Origin: G965197555 sp965197555
Lineage (GTDB): Bacteria; Chloroflexota; Dehalococcoidia; Lucifugimonadales; UBA3495
Assembly: GCA_965197555.1 (NCBI GenBank)
Contig: OZ240213.1
Span: 2,232,001-2,296,000, forward strand
Direction: 5' to 3'
DNA length: 64,000 bases
In this document: positions 52,576-62,900 of the stretch, one piece after another
Numbering within the stretch: position 1 is the stretch's first letter
How the letters are laid out: every line of letters starts with the position of its first letter
Notes under the pieces: model-generated
Told to the model about the DNA's origin: nothing
The model's input: the letters and a program-made list of their open reading frames with translations, nothing else
Database searches by the model: none
Made by a program: the position numbers and the translations under genes

Positions 52576-53394
52576 CTACTCCCGGTACCCCTTTCGTTCG
52601 AGTCCTTCCTCGATGAGCGCAACCGCCGCATCGTCTTGGGAAGTCTGCTCGTCTTGAGCAAAAGTTTGAAGTCGGCGATGGAGTTCGATGCCCATCGTGA
52701 CGGTAATTTGAGTGATTCTTGCGCCGGATTTCGCCTCCTCGATTACTTCATCTAGGGCTTTACCAGGGGAATCTTTGAGACCGTCGGCCAGCTTCTTCTG
52801 CTGAGCATGAGTCAAGGGTTTCATCTCTTCTACGAGAGCAACTGCGGCGACAGCCACGTCCCCACCCATGACCTCCGCAGCATCTTGGGCCCGGAGAACT
52901 ATGGACAGGTCGACACCTCCTTCGTCATACAGTTCACGTAGCTCGGGGCGAAGTCGGTCGTACTTGACGTACTTTCGAACGTCGTTATAAGGCAGCCCGG
53001 TTTCGTCCGCTACTGCCCTAGCGTTCCCGTATTTCCTGTACAAGTATGTACAACTGTCTATTAGGTCACGTCGGTTCAGGTCTCGTCTCACTAAGTTCTC
53101 TGTAACCGAAATCACCTTTGCCAGGGTCTCATCGACCCGTTCGTCGAGAACAGCGGCCCATATAGTATCCAGCCCTAGTTCCTTGTGGGCCAAAAAACGC
53201 CTTTGACCAGTCAAAATTTGAAACTTGCCAGATATTGAGCCTTCACAAACAACGATAGGCTCAAGCAACCCCACCCTCTTTATACTGTCGGCTAGCTCGG
53301 CGATCCCCACCGATACATCACGGGTCCGTGCTTGACCCTGCCCAATCTCAAGACCGTCCAACGGGATAGACAAGAACTCCTTCACTTTCGCCAT
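52576..53394 (-). CDS. ParB/RepB/Spo0J-family protein
   Basis: 272 aa; TGGAGGT lies seven bases before the ATG. ParB N-terminal domain: IPLDGLEIGQGQAR, ELADSIKRVGLLEPIVV, ILTGQRRFLAHKELG (the GERR-type CTP/nuclease motif, here GQRR) and VTENLVRRDLN (ENxQR-type). An HTH follows (ARAVADETGLPYNDVRKYV). The C-terminus differs from chromosomal ParB. Since no ParA lies next to it, a role in partition is doubtful; in defence contexts ParB-like domains serve as DNA sliding clamps or nucleases. It stands between the SNF2 and HTH genes of the operon. Confidence 0.82.
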   Translation of the reverse strand: MAKVKEFLSIPLDGLEIGQGQARTRDVSVGIAELADSIKRVGLLEPIVVCEGSISGKFQILTGQRRFLAHKELGLDTIWAAVLDERVDETLAKVISVTENLVRRDLNRRDLIDSCTYLYRKYGNARAVADETGLPYNDVRKYVKYDRLRPELRELYDEGGVDLSIVLRAQDAAEVMGGDVAVAAVALVEEMKPLTHAQQKKLADGLKDSPGKALDEVIEEAKSGARITQITVTMGIELHRRLQTFAQDEQTSQDDAAVALIEEGLERKGYRE

Positions 53395-53426
53395 TACGAT
53401 ACCTCCAGACTGGCCTAGTCGAACCG

Positions 53427-54788
53427 TTATCTTTTTGCGCCGATGTCGGCGCTCCCAATATCCAGAACCGCTTCCAAGTCTGACGCCGAGAAGGAGGGCA
53501 TCACCGCGCTTTCAGCAGTTTCTATGTATCGTTCGAATGTTTCCCTCTTCTCCCCAAGGACAGTGGCTATCCGTTCCTCAATTGAGTCGACCACCAAGAA
53601 TCGGTAAACGAAGAGGATTCGGTCGCGGCCAAACCGATGGGCTCGATGGATGGCTTGCTCTTCGACGGCTGGATTCCACCAACGGTCAAACAAAACGACG
53701 TGGCTGGCGGTACCTAAATTAAGGCCAACCCCTCCGGCTCTAATAGAAGCAAGCAAGACCCTGGGACCGGGTGAGTCGTTGAACTGCTGAACCGCTCTGT
53801 CCCTGGCCCTGTCGCTTAACTCCCCATGAAGCATATCAACACTAATGTCGTCAGCGATCGCAACCTCTATCCACTTCAGTGCTTCGACATATTGGGAGAA
53901 AACAAGCAGCTTGTCATCTTTAGATTGCAGGCCCTGGACTATCAAGTTGAGAGCAGCTAGTTTGGAGGATTGTCCAGTTACGGGGTCAAAGTTACAAGCC
54001 TGCTTTAGCCTAGTGATGAGAGCCAGCATAGACGAGGCGAATTGACTATCTCCTCGAAAAGCGTTGAGACTAGACCTGCTGGCCCAAATCTGCTCATATG
54101 CTTGTTTCTGCCCGCCCTCCAATTCAAGGGGGACATCCTGAATCTGGATCGGCGGTAGCTGAGGCAGAACCTCGACCTTTCGTCGTCGAAGGAAATAGGG
54201 CTGTATTCGGCTCTGCATTTCTAACCGGCTCATAGCGATGGTAAGAAGGTCAGGGGACAGGAACCTAAAGAGCGCCACAAGGTCTCCCACTTGATTTTCG
54301 ATCGGCGTACCAGTCAACGCCCATGCGGCGTCACAGCGCAGGAGACGACACGCTAGCGCGGTCTCGGAATTTGGGTTCTTAATCCTTTGTGCCTCATCCA
54401 ACAGCACAACGTCATAGTGAGGGTCGGTTAGCCCTTGCAAGTAATCGGCCCGGACTTGCTCATAGGAAGCGAGCAACACGTTAAATGGCAACTGGTAGTA
54501 AGCATTTCGATCCCTGGCACTGCCTTGCACAACCCCCACACTCAAATTTGGGGCCCAGGTCTCAAGCTCGCGTGCCCAGTTCAGACGCAAAGTTGCAGGA
54601 ACGATTACCAAAGCGCGGTTAATATTCCCCGTCCTTACCCGCTCGGACAGAGCCACAGCAGCTTGCACTGTCTTGCCTAGGCCCATTTCATCGGCCAAGA
54701 GTGCGGACGTCCGTTCCAAGAGAAAGCTCACCCCTTCCCATTGATAGGGGCGAAGTGGCGCAGGCAAATTTCGGAAAGGATCAGACAC
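53427..54788 (-). CDS. SNF2/RapA-family DNA translocase
   Basis: 453 aa from a GTG at 54788. Motifs: Walker A DEMGLGKTVQA, VIVPATLRLNWARE (Ia), DEAQ box LLDEAQRIKN, LTGTPIENQ (III), then the second lobe with LVFSQYVEALKWI, ASIRAGGVGLNLGTASHVVLFDRWWNPA (V) and QAIHRAHRFGR (VI). It is a compact SNF2 helicase without accessory domains, close to the minimal 450-aa size. Such enzymes translocate on dsDNA to remodel bound proteins. In defence islands they accompany modification modules. It lies 36 bp downstream of the PAPS-reductase-like gene. Confidence 0.88.
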   Translation of the reverse strand: MSDPFRNLPAPLRPYQWEGVSFLLERTSALLADEMGLGKTVQAAVALSERVRTGNINRALVIVPATLRLNWARELETWAPNLSVGVVQGSARDRNAYYQLPFNVLLASYEQVRADYLQGLTDPHYDVVLLDEAQRIKNPNSETALACRLLRCDAAWALTGTPIENQVGDLVALFRFLSPDLLTIAMSRLEMQSRIQPYFLRRRKVEVLPQLPPIQIQDVPLELEGGQKQAYEQIWASRSSLNAFRGDSQFASSMLALITRLKQACNFDPVTGQSSKLAALNLIVQGLQSKDDKLLVFSQYVEALKWIEVAIADDISVDMLHGELSDRARDRAVQQFNDSPGPRVLLASIRAGGVGLNLGTASHVVLFDRWWNPAVEEQAIHRAHRFGRDRILFVYRFLVVDSIEERIATVLGEKRETFERYIETAESAVMPSFSASDLEAVLDIGSADIGAKR

Positions 54789-54824
54789 GGCTGGCTACGT
54801 TCCCGCTTACTACACAGGGAAGTT

Positions 54825-55640
54825 CTATATGGAACAGATAAGGCATCCACTGCGGTCTTCGGATTCCACGTCTAGGTTCAAGCCACCCAGAGTTTCCACT
54901 AGAGGCAGGTTTTTTCGGTGGGCGCGCTTTCGTTCCTTCGCATTTTCCCAATTTGCTATTATTTGTGCCATCCTCTCGGGACGCTCCAACTCCGCAAGAG
55001 ATTCTCGGTGATTCCAGAAAAATTCCTCTCCATGTAGGACACTCTGCTCTTCATATCTCTTGGCTTCTTCGTACAAATCGGGATGGACCTCTTTGAGTCT
55101 TACCCACTCGATCTTCTGTTGATAGAAACAAAAGAAGCACCCAGAGCGAGTGCGACCCCATGACATATATGATGGTAGCCCCAGTCCCGATTCCTCCAGT
55201 ATACGGATGACGTCAGGCAACGTGATTCCATCTTCTTGAAACGGATAAACCGTCTTCACGTTCGGTTTTGCGCTTATGTACCCGGTCCTGTTCTCATCAC
55301 CCCGCAACGCGACGTAGTTGATCACCGGGTCGTTCCCTACGTAGGCTTCAAAAGGTTTGAGCTTGAGCATTTTGGTGCACCACCGCCTGTGATTCGATGG
55401 GAGCATCCCACCATAGACAGTCAGCCAGTGGTCAAAGTTGTCAACAGTGGAGCTCTTTATGATCGGTTTACCCAGAGTGGCCTCAAGTCTTGCCAGGTAG
55501 TCCAAAGTTTCCGGCAGTTCTTTGTCCGTGTCATGGAAGACGTACTCCATCTCCGGCACTCGGTCCCGCATGTAGATAGCCAAGGCCGCACTGTCCTTGC
55601 CTCCCGACAAGCTTAGAATATGCCGAACTGATTGCTCCAT
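54825..55640 (-). CDS. PAPS-reductase-family protein (SspD/DndC-like)
   Basis: 271 aa; the ATG at 55640 has TTAGGAG upstream, and longer in-frame starts lack one. PP-loop LSGGKDS (11-17) for ATP pyrophosphatase activity, VFHDTDKELPETLDY, RRWCTKMLKLKPF, then SGCFFCFYQQKIEW and a C-terminal CLICS, giving Cys residues suitable for an Fe-S cluster or persulfide transfer. Family members activate a substrate with ATP for sulfur insertion. Together with the DUF4007 and ATPase genes upstream it matches SspD of DNA phosphorothioation systems; DndC proteins are usually longer. The assignment to DNA sulfuration is inference. Confidence 0.75.
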   Translation of the reverse strand: MEQSVRHILSLSGGKDSAALAIYMRDRVPEMEYVFHDTDKELPETLDYLARLEATLGKPIIKSSTVDNFDHWLTVYGGMLPSNHRRWCTKMLKLKPFEAYVGNDPVINYVALRGDENRTGYISAKPNVKTVYPFQEDGITLPDVIRILEESGLGLPSYMSWGRTRSGCFFCFYQQKIEWVRLKEVHPDLYEEAKRYEEQSVLHGEEFFWNHRESLAELERPERMAQIIANWENAKERKRAHRKNLPLVETLGGLNLDVESEDRSGCLICSI

Positions 55641-55650
55641 GGCCCAACTC

Positions 55651-57585
55651 CTAAATTGTTGTAGAATCGTGAACATGCAGACTGACAGCGAGAGCGACCG
55701 AGCTAGCACAATCTTCCTCTGCTTCGACTCCGAGCAGGATCTTGAATCGGCCATCGCCGAAGTTTATTGGTTTCGCTGCCGTGGGTAGCTTGAAGGGTTT
55801 GCCGAGTCGCTCCCATTCCGAATCTGCTACGGAAATGTTTTGTTCCTTGAGCAATTGTCTCAGCCGTGTGATCAACGGTAGGGTGAAAACGCATTGCTGC
55901 CCGTCTCTTGAACGCACTAGGAAAGAAGCATTCTCCTCTTTAGAATCGCCTATGGCTTCGTACTTTGTCTTCGAGGAGTTTGGACGCAACAAGCCTACAG
56001 AGATTGGTTGATAGATGGGAGGCATGACCGGCGTTCCAATCCTAGATAGATCCGCTGCGAAAGACCGTTGAATATCTAGGGCAAATGTTTGTCTGAGGCG
56101 AGCTTCGCGCTCCAGCTTTTTACTACTAGCCCACTTGGTAAAATCTCCGTGGGGAATTGCCCGGGCGTCCTTGACGTCCCAACCGATTTGATAGACCTTT
56201 TCACCTCGCTTGTATAGTTCTGTATGCGCCTTAAATCGATCGGGGATCTTTTCATCAAGTGGGAACAAATAACCTGGGAGGAGCAGGATGGACCCAGTCT
56301 TGGGTTCCATCTGAGCTTCCTTCCCCTTTGCTGGTCTGATTTCTAAATCACATTGCGGTGTAATAACCAAGAATAAATCGGTGCTCCTGGTGGCTTTGGT
56401 TAGCTCTTGTCCAGTCCCAGGTTGTTCCTCTTCGTGTGGGTCACTATTCTCGGACACTTGACGCCCTAGCACGTCTCCCATTGCCAACACTGGCTGTTGC
56501 TTATTGGTTGTCAAATCGAGAACATGAACCGGACCCACGTTAGTGTCGAAAATTGACGCATGGTAGACTTCCGTTAGCCTTTCTGTCGGAGGATCTAAAC
56601 TTGGTAGAGCCTCCTTGAAAGTCATCGTATCAAGTTCACCGCGTACATCTTCCAAAGCTTCCGAAAACACTAGCTGTGCTAGATAAGAACTAAATAGTGA
56701 AAATAGATAATCACCAAGTGGCTGGCCTTCTTTTTGCAAGCTCAAATTCTGAATGTAGGCGTAGTCGTTTAATGTAAGGTCTCTGATCCCTTCGAGGAAC
56801 CGGCTTCCCGCATCGTTGAATCTGCTTTGTAGGCCATCAATGAACTTTTGTACCCGACGCCCCGGAGTTAAAGAAATGTCGAACAGGTTCATGTACATCT
56901 GCAAGTTGAACGAATCAGTTAAGACGTTTTTCCGCACAGCATAAAACATCCCACGAAGGATTCCGGACTTGCGACAAAAGTCGTCTGCAGAAGCCTCCAT
57001 GCCATCGATCGACGAAAACAATACGATTAGCGGCTTAGGCTTGCCGCCCTCAGGATACTGATTAAGAATGCCCTGCGCTTTCTTTGCCGCCGCCTCCACT
57101 GCGTCGTCGTGTGACCCGAATCCTAATTGCCAATCCAAAAAAACCAAATGTGGTTCGTGAGCGACGATGTCCCACGGTTCAGCATCGGATGCGAAGGTCT
57201 GGACGTGAAGATCAAAAGATTGACGTAAATAGTTAGTGAGAATCCTCACTTGATCGAGACCAGAGATATGGCGTTGCCCGACCAAAGTTCGTTGCCAGAC
57301 ACCATAGAACAACGGGAATTGGGAGATATCCTCAAGGAGACCATTGACGCACTCATCGGTCAGGTCGTCCGCCTGATGCAAAACCAAGCCTACTTCCGTA
57401 ATCTCGTCTCGCACGCCCTTTTTAAATTCGATCTGCCCCCAAAGTTCCAACCTGTCTGCTGGCGATAACTGCATGTGCTCGGCCTCATCGAACACATCAT
57501 CTACAATCGCAACATGAGCGATTTGGGACAGTTCAATCGCCGTGTGCAGTGCCCCTTGTTCCGCCTCAGACGAATGGTTGGTCAT
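55651..57585 (-). CDS. Receiver-like effector protein, partner of dual-GHKL kinase
   Basis: 644 aa; the ATG overlaps the upstream stop (ATGA), which argues for co-translation with the GHKL protein. Residues 25-200 have a receiver-like plan: acidic pair IVDDVF (Asp29-Asp30), a candidate phospho-acceptor in PHLVFLDWQLG (Asp151), and PLIVLFSSIDG (Ser near 191) then a downstream Lys in VRKN; an insertion of about 60 residues sits between the first two. The remaining 440 residues are unrecognised (LFLVITPQCDLEIRP, GSILLLPGYLFPLDEK). Probably the output partner of the kinase; the output activity is unknown. Confidence 0.6.
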   Translation of the reverse strand: MTNHSSEAEQGALHTAIELSQIAHVAIVDDVFDEAEHMQLSPADRLELWGQIEFKKGVRDEITEVGLVLHQADDLTDECVNGLLEDISQFPLFYGVWQRTLVGQRHISGLDQVRILTNYLRQSFDLHVQTFASDAEPWDIVAHEPHLVFLDWQLGFGSHDDAVEAAAKKAQGILNQYPEGGKPKPLIVLFSSIDGMEASADDFCRKSGILRGMFYAVRKNVLTDSFNLQMYMNLFDISLTPGRRVQKFIDGLQSRFNDAGSRFLEGIRDLTLNDYAYIQNLSLQKEGQPLGDYLFSLFSSYLAQLVFSEALEDVRGELDTMTFKEALPSLDPPTERLTEVYHASIFDTNVGPVHVLDLTTNKQQPVLAMGDVLGRQVSENSDPHEEEQPGTGQELTKATRSTDLFLVITPQCDLEIRPAKGKEAQMEPKTGSILLLPGYLFPLDEKIPDRFKAHTELYKRGEKVYQIGWDVKDARAIPHGDFTKWASSKKLEREARLRQTFALDIQRSFAADLSRIGTPVMPPIYQPISVGLLRPNSSKTKYEAIGDSKEENASFLVRSRDGQQCVFTLPLITRLRQLLKEQNISVADSEWERLGKPFKLPTAAKPINFGDGRFKILLGVEAEEDCASSVALAVSLHVHDSTTI

Positions 57586-59948
57586 GGCTTCATTTCTCCC
57601 AAGGTCAGTACGAAGGTGTGACAAACTTGGTCTTCCTGGTTCGTGGGCTCGGCAATGTATAGGTCTGCACCATGATATCTTGCAATTTCTCGTCCAATGA
57701 AGAGACCTAGACCTTTGCCCTGCCTTGGAGGCTTTGTCGTATAGAACGCTTCGAAAACCCGCTCCCTCGAGTCTGTCGCAACTCCCGGACCATTATCAGT
57801 GACGAGTAGTTGCTGTGCTTGGGTGTCAACCGCGATAGTGATCCTAGAATTTTGGTTTGGCTCCAGCATCTTTTGCTGCCGTAGCCAGTAAATGGAATTG
57901 TCTAGTAGATTTCCAAGTACTTGGATTATCATTCCCTTTACAGCCCTAATCCGAAGGTATCCTCTACTTCCATCTGGCCTTATCTGCAAATCGCAAGTTA
58001 TACTTTCCCTGGCAAACCGGTCGCGATGATCTTCAATCGTATCCTGAACCAGGCTAACCACGTCAAAGCGTTCCCGGCGCTGGCGACCTGAGGTGCTTAT
58101 GGGGTCAAGCACCCGCAGCCTTCTTTGGAGGGTCTTTAATTGAGCTTCCAACATGTTCAGAGTCGGCTGGATTGGGCTACTAGTCTTGCCGTTTGACGCG
58201 CCAGCTAACGTCCGCAGGACATGCTCGGTTGCCCTATTTAGTTCGTGAGCCAGGACTTCCACACTCAAGCCTATACCTGCTAAGTTTAGCAATTGCCCTC
58301 GTCCAGATTCGTAAGAATCGGCAATTTCCTGCACTTCTGACATCAAGTTTGTTAATCGATTGACTGCCTCATTGACCTGGGTTAAAAGGGATTGCTCCCG
58401 TTTGAGCTCCGGCACTCTCTGCACTAGCTGTCTGACGTTAATCCGAATCTGGCGTTCCTCATCCTGAACGCGCTGACCTAATTCGTCGAGAGACAGAGGC
58501 TCTCGAGCCTTGGTCTTGTCCTCCTTGTCAATTTCGTTTAAGAAGGGCCTTAGTTCGTCTTGAATTACGTGCTTTAGCAGATTGATCAGTGCCCGCTTTT
58601 CATCGCAATCCCTTAAGCCCTCCCTATTGGTTTGGTCAGTTAGCGCAGGGTTTGTTACGTTAGATATCAATAGCCGGCCAATGATTTGGAGCCTGTTTAT
58701 CTTGTACCCGCCTGATGAGAGAGCTCTTCTATCCAGGTCAAGCCAGTCTTCATCCAACCCACCATAGGGAAGCACGCGGAATCCATCACGAAAAACCATG
58801 ACTCCGCCCCCCCAATCTCTAACTACCTGGAGTACGGTACTACGGTCCCCGATTCCCTCCAAAGCACTCAAAATTCGCCTGTTATACCAATAAATTTCCA
58901 ACTGGAATGGTCCAAGGGATTCCAGGACATTCATAGTGCTTTCCGATATAGAGGTCAGATGAGCTCCGTCTAATGCAAAGACCCTTTGGCGACTTTTGTA
59001 TTCCAACTGGCCGGAAAGTCTAATACGGTCTTGATTTTGATGTCCAAAAGTGGCCTTCACCGTAGCATGTGCGTTGTCGAGGAGTATTCTATTGAAGCGA
59101 GGAATTGGCACTGGCTCGCCGTTAAAGACTAACTGAATAGGGAAAATGCTCCTATCCGTAAAAGGGTCTGTGAATTTGGTGAACTGTTGGTCGACAAGTT
59201 CCTTCAACTTAAGATTCGTCCATGGTGAAGTCAAACCACTTATTACTAACCTAGTACCCGATGAATTTGGGTCTTCTTTTGAGTGGCCACGGTGGGCCTC
59301 GATGTGAAAATCATCTAAGAGGGCATCCGAATTGTGCGAAAAAATTGACCAGTCGATATCGAGCACGTTCCAGGAAGTCTCGCCTACAGTTGAGGATTCA
59401 ACATGGAGCTGGGTCCCCAGCCTCATCGAAGATAATCGACCTACACCTTTTTCGCCGAGAACTGGACGTGAGCTACCATCGGAGACCCGCCGAGCCTTGG
59501 TCTCTAGTCTGGAACGCGTGCCTATAGTTAGGAATGCATCCTCTAGTGTATCCAAAGACATACCTTCGCCAGTGTCACCGACGACCAAGTAATTGCACTC
59601 TAGCAAAGCCTCGTAAATTTCTTGAGTCCCAGTTGCCTGCTCCACTAGGCGAGCAAAGGAGTTGGACCCAGGAGCGACGCGGTCTATCGCCTTGAGTATT
59701 TCAGTCCGCAGCTCTTCAATACTCGGAGGTTGATTCGACAGATCCTTATGGCTTCCTAGGGCCGATTCTAGGCGTTCCAGCAATTGCCTGGCTTTTTGAT
59801 GGGGAATGCGAACGACTACATTAATGGTGACATGACTCGACCCCGCGTCGAAGCCATTCTTCACGAGTTCAAACAGAGCTACGGCATCGGAGCTTATTAG
59901 CTCGGCGCCAAGATGAATTAACGTTCTTGCAGCCACTCGGAAACTCAT
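57582..59948 (-). CDS. Protein with two GHKL ATPase modules (Hsp90/MORC-like + histidine kinase)
   Basis: 788 aa; AGAGGA before the ATG. N-terminal module: FELVKNGFDAG (N box, Asn31), VVGDTGEGMS (Asp125) and GEKGVGRLSS (165-173), as in Hsp90/MORC/MutL-type ATPases. C-terminal module: H box LAHELNRATEHV (His568, followed by Glu as in HisKA proteins), N box GNLLDNSIYW (Asn684), DNGPGV and GKGLGLFIGREIA (about 743-755). There are no membrane helices. Two ATPase modules in one chain suggest a sensor that changes conformation and then phosphorylates the adjacent receiver-like protein; this is inferred. It lies 38 bp downstream of the large ATPase gene. Confidence 0.82.
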   Translation of the reverse strand: MSFRVAARTLIHLGAELISSDAVALFELVKNGFDAGSSHVTINVVVRIPHQKARQLLERLESALGSHKDLSNQPPSIEELRTEILKAIDRVAPGSNSFARLVEQATGTQEIYEALLECNYLVVGDTGEGMSLDTLEDAFLTIGTRSRLETKARRVSDGSSRPVLGEKGVGRLSSMRLGTQLHVESSTVGETSWNVLDIDWSIFSHNSDALLDDFHIEAHRGHSKEDPNSSGTRLVISGLTSPWTNLKLKELVDQQFTKFTDPFTDRSIFPIQLVFNGEPVPIPRFNRILLDNAHATVKATFGHQNQDRIRLSGQLEYKSRQRVFALDGAHLTSISESTMNVLESLGPFQLEIYWYNRRILSALEGIGDRSTVLQVVRDWGGGVMVFRDGFRVLPYGGLDEDWLDLDRRALSSGGYKINRLQIIGRLLISNVTNPALTDQTNREGLRDCDEKRALINLLKHVIQDELRPFLNEIDKEDKTKAREPLSLDELGQRVQDEERQIRINVRQLVQRVPELKREQSLLTQVNEAVNRLTNLMSEVQEIADSYESGRGQLLNLAGIGLSVEVLAHELNRATEHVLRTLAGASNGKTSSPIQPTLNMLEAQLKTLQRRLRVLDPISTSGRQRRERFDVVSLVQDTIEDHRDRFARESITCDLQIRPDGSRGYLRIRAVKGMIIQVLGNLLDNSIYWLRQQKMLEPNQNSRITIAVDTQAQQLLVTDNGPGVATDSRERVFEAFYTTKPPRQGKGLGLFIGREIARYHGADLYIAEPTNQEDQVCHTFVLTLGEMKP

Positions 59949-59986
59949 GAGTCGTCCTCTACGAAGACCACCATTCTCTGACCTTA

Positions 59987-62900
59987 TTAGGGTGAAATCA
60001 CGTTCCCTTCCGGAGACTCACCCTGTAATCGATTCCACAATACCCGGGAAATAGCGGCCAGCCCCAACTCGCTCGTATGTCCTAGAGCCTTTTCAATTTC
60101 CAATTCCAAGTCTCGAACCGCCGATTCGTCGTTCGCACGGTACCGCACGACTTTTGCAGCTTCCGAGCCGTCTTTATTTGTCAAAGCCAGTCGAACCGCA
60201 GTTGTATCAGCCTCCTCGGCAATTTCTTCAAAAATGATTGCCTCCACCCTGCGAAAAGTTGCCGTCAGGATATCGATCTCGGCCATTGCCCTATTTTCTT
60301 CAGCATATGTCCACCTAGAAGGCGGCTTGGAGACCACAAAGCTACCAACCCTTTCCGCCCAGGCGTCCTCTGTCAACGCGCTGTCCGCCAGGCATCGTGC
60401 AAAGGATTCGAATCGGGGTTCACCAGCGAAGAGGACAATTCGTTGTGCCCTCTTTGCAACTTCACCGCGGCTGAAGTCAGTCACTTCTGTGCCTAGGCCC
60501 GAGAAAACATGTTTCCGAATTCGCTCTAGCAAACCCGGGTAGGTGGAGCCCAAGGTACGCAAAGAATACTCTAACGTGGCCACGAATTGTCGCCCCATTG
60601 TGTGCTCAGATGACCCTTCATAGGCAAACGGCTCTAGTCCGCACGCGACCGGTAGAGTTTCGAAAATCAAAGGGGCTGGCTCTCGAGCAGAGAAAAGGGC
60701 ATCACGTACCCTTTTCGCCGGCTCCTCCAAATGTGGGTGCTTTTGCGTATATTCAGGTAGTTGCGCTGCAAAAATGGTCAGTGGTCGAACTACGTCCAAC
60801 AATTCGTAATCTTTACCGCTCCGGTGCTTATCCGCAAAGGACTGTGCCAAGAGTGAAAATACTTCGGAGCGGATACCTTGGACCCTACATAGCTGTAACT
60901 CAAAGACAGATGGTTCCTTAATGAGACGCATAAAGCAGTGAGAATCGATCCTGTCCTGGAATGTTCCATTTTCGTAAACTGCGATCTCATGAGCGTGGGC
61001 TATAATTTCAATGGCCAATAGAACAGGTGCCAGACCCGCACGAACTCCATAGGGCCGCCCTTTCAGGTCATCAAGAATTTCTTTTACCGAGACCCTTCGA
61101 CCTTCTGCATCCTCGACTAAGGCCAGGATACGCTCCAATGCCGGCCTAAGGCGTAAAGGGTCTGAGTTCTCTTGTGGTTCTGCGAGTACGAGCTGCTCCT
61201 TCTCTTCCCGGTGGACTTTGCCCTCCCTCAATACCGATAGGTACATAGATTTCTCAGGGGGTGCCTTCCCATGGTCGATTCCCAGGAAAGGTTCTTTAGC
61301 CGCCAATAGCATCCGCTCTATGAGACGCAACCGTGCTGATGCCGCAGCGCTACTCAATGCTCGACGATTGAGTAATTCGTTGTGTACTAGGGGCGCTTCA
61401 CAGTACAAGGGATCACAGATGTTCGACACAACCGTGGATATGCCGCCCTTTTCTGGGATCGCAATACGTCGACCTTGGTGCCACCATTCCGCTCCACTGT
61501 GGTCAGCAATTTCATTTCCGAAACCGCAGAAAGAATTCAGCCTCTTGATGAGTAACCGACGAGAATAAGAGAGTTGGCGGGCTACCTCGGCAGTAGCGTA
61601 TGAGTCTTGGGATAATTCTGGGGTATTGTCAACTACCCATTGCCATCCCAATGCATCTACCACCTCTCCGGTGATGCCATGAAGAGCTGGAGGAACAACA
61701 ATGATTAAGTCAGGGCGGAGGGCTACCTTGCTGGACAAGATTCTTTCCGTCAGTTGGTGCCGTTCCTCTAATGAATCGCACAAAAGGACTAATACTAAGC
61801 CGTCTGATTCGGCAGCTGGGACAGTCTCCTCGAACAGCGTCCTCGAGTAGACGTAGCGAACCTCAAAGTGTCTGAGTGTGCCTGTCTCAATATAGTGCCG
61901 ACGGGCTACTATCGAAGTCCTTTCCAGATAAGGGGTAACCAGTGCCGATACTCCGTCTATTGGAACAAGGCGGCGTTTGGCAGCCTCAAACGCAGTGCCT
62001 ATATCAACACTGGTGCTGGGCCACAAGCAATAACCTCCGGCCACGCCTCGGTCGAATAGAAAACCTCGATGTTTCAAAGAGGCCAAAGTTTCGGAAACTA
62101 AGCCCTTTGGGTCTCCGTCAGCTAAAGCTGCTTCCAGCACAGACCGGGTTGGCAGCAGGTACTCAGCATCTAGAAGATTGAGCAGCGCAACAACCTTCAA
62201 GACTCTTAATTCATCGAGAACCACGTCGTCCTGGTGTTCGAGGCGATCCAGCGTTCCGACGATACGCAACCAATCGCTGCTATAGCTACCTCCCGCCAGG
62301 CGGTCTCCAAATGTGTTACGGACATAGTCGTAGAAATCTGGTAGACGGTACCAACCGTTGGCATCAGCAGGGCGTTCAGAAAATGCTTGTAGCCCAAACG
62401 GTTCCGACGAAAGCAGAAAACTGAACAACGATCGTTCGTGTTGTCCAAATCTAGCGAAAAACCGCACCAACACTGGGAGCACCGTGGGGTGCAAGGGGTA
62501 CATCTCCAAAGGGGAGAGATAATTAGGAGATGCTCCATACCAACCCGTCTCAAGTATTGCTGCTCGGACGAGATGAATCGTGTCCGCTAAGCTGTCTGGA
62601 ATCAATCCCTCATCGATATTCAGCGCACCAGACACGAGGGCAACTACATGTGCCAACGGTTGATCTAACGTAATCTCATCAAACCTGCCGGCTACTTTGG
62701 CCCACTCCAGTCGCGAAATAGAAGGAAGCCCTTGCGCGTATGCAGAGATATTTTGGTGGAGAAGGGCCAAGACGACAAACGGACGATCGCCACTACGAGC
62801 TGCTTCTTCAGCAAGAACCTGAAGAACGTACACATCTTCTTGTTCCGGATGGAAGGCGGCGTACTCGAGAAACTTCCCTAATTCATCCAGCACCAGAAGA

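Noticed and set aside
52576..53394. ParB as partner of the parA at 4510
   Set aside because: 47 kb away, different GC, embedded in the defence-like operon; parA already has an adjacent RHH partner.
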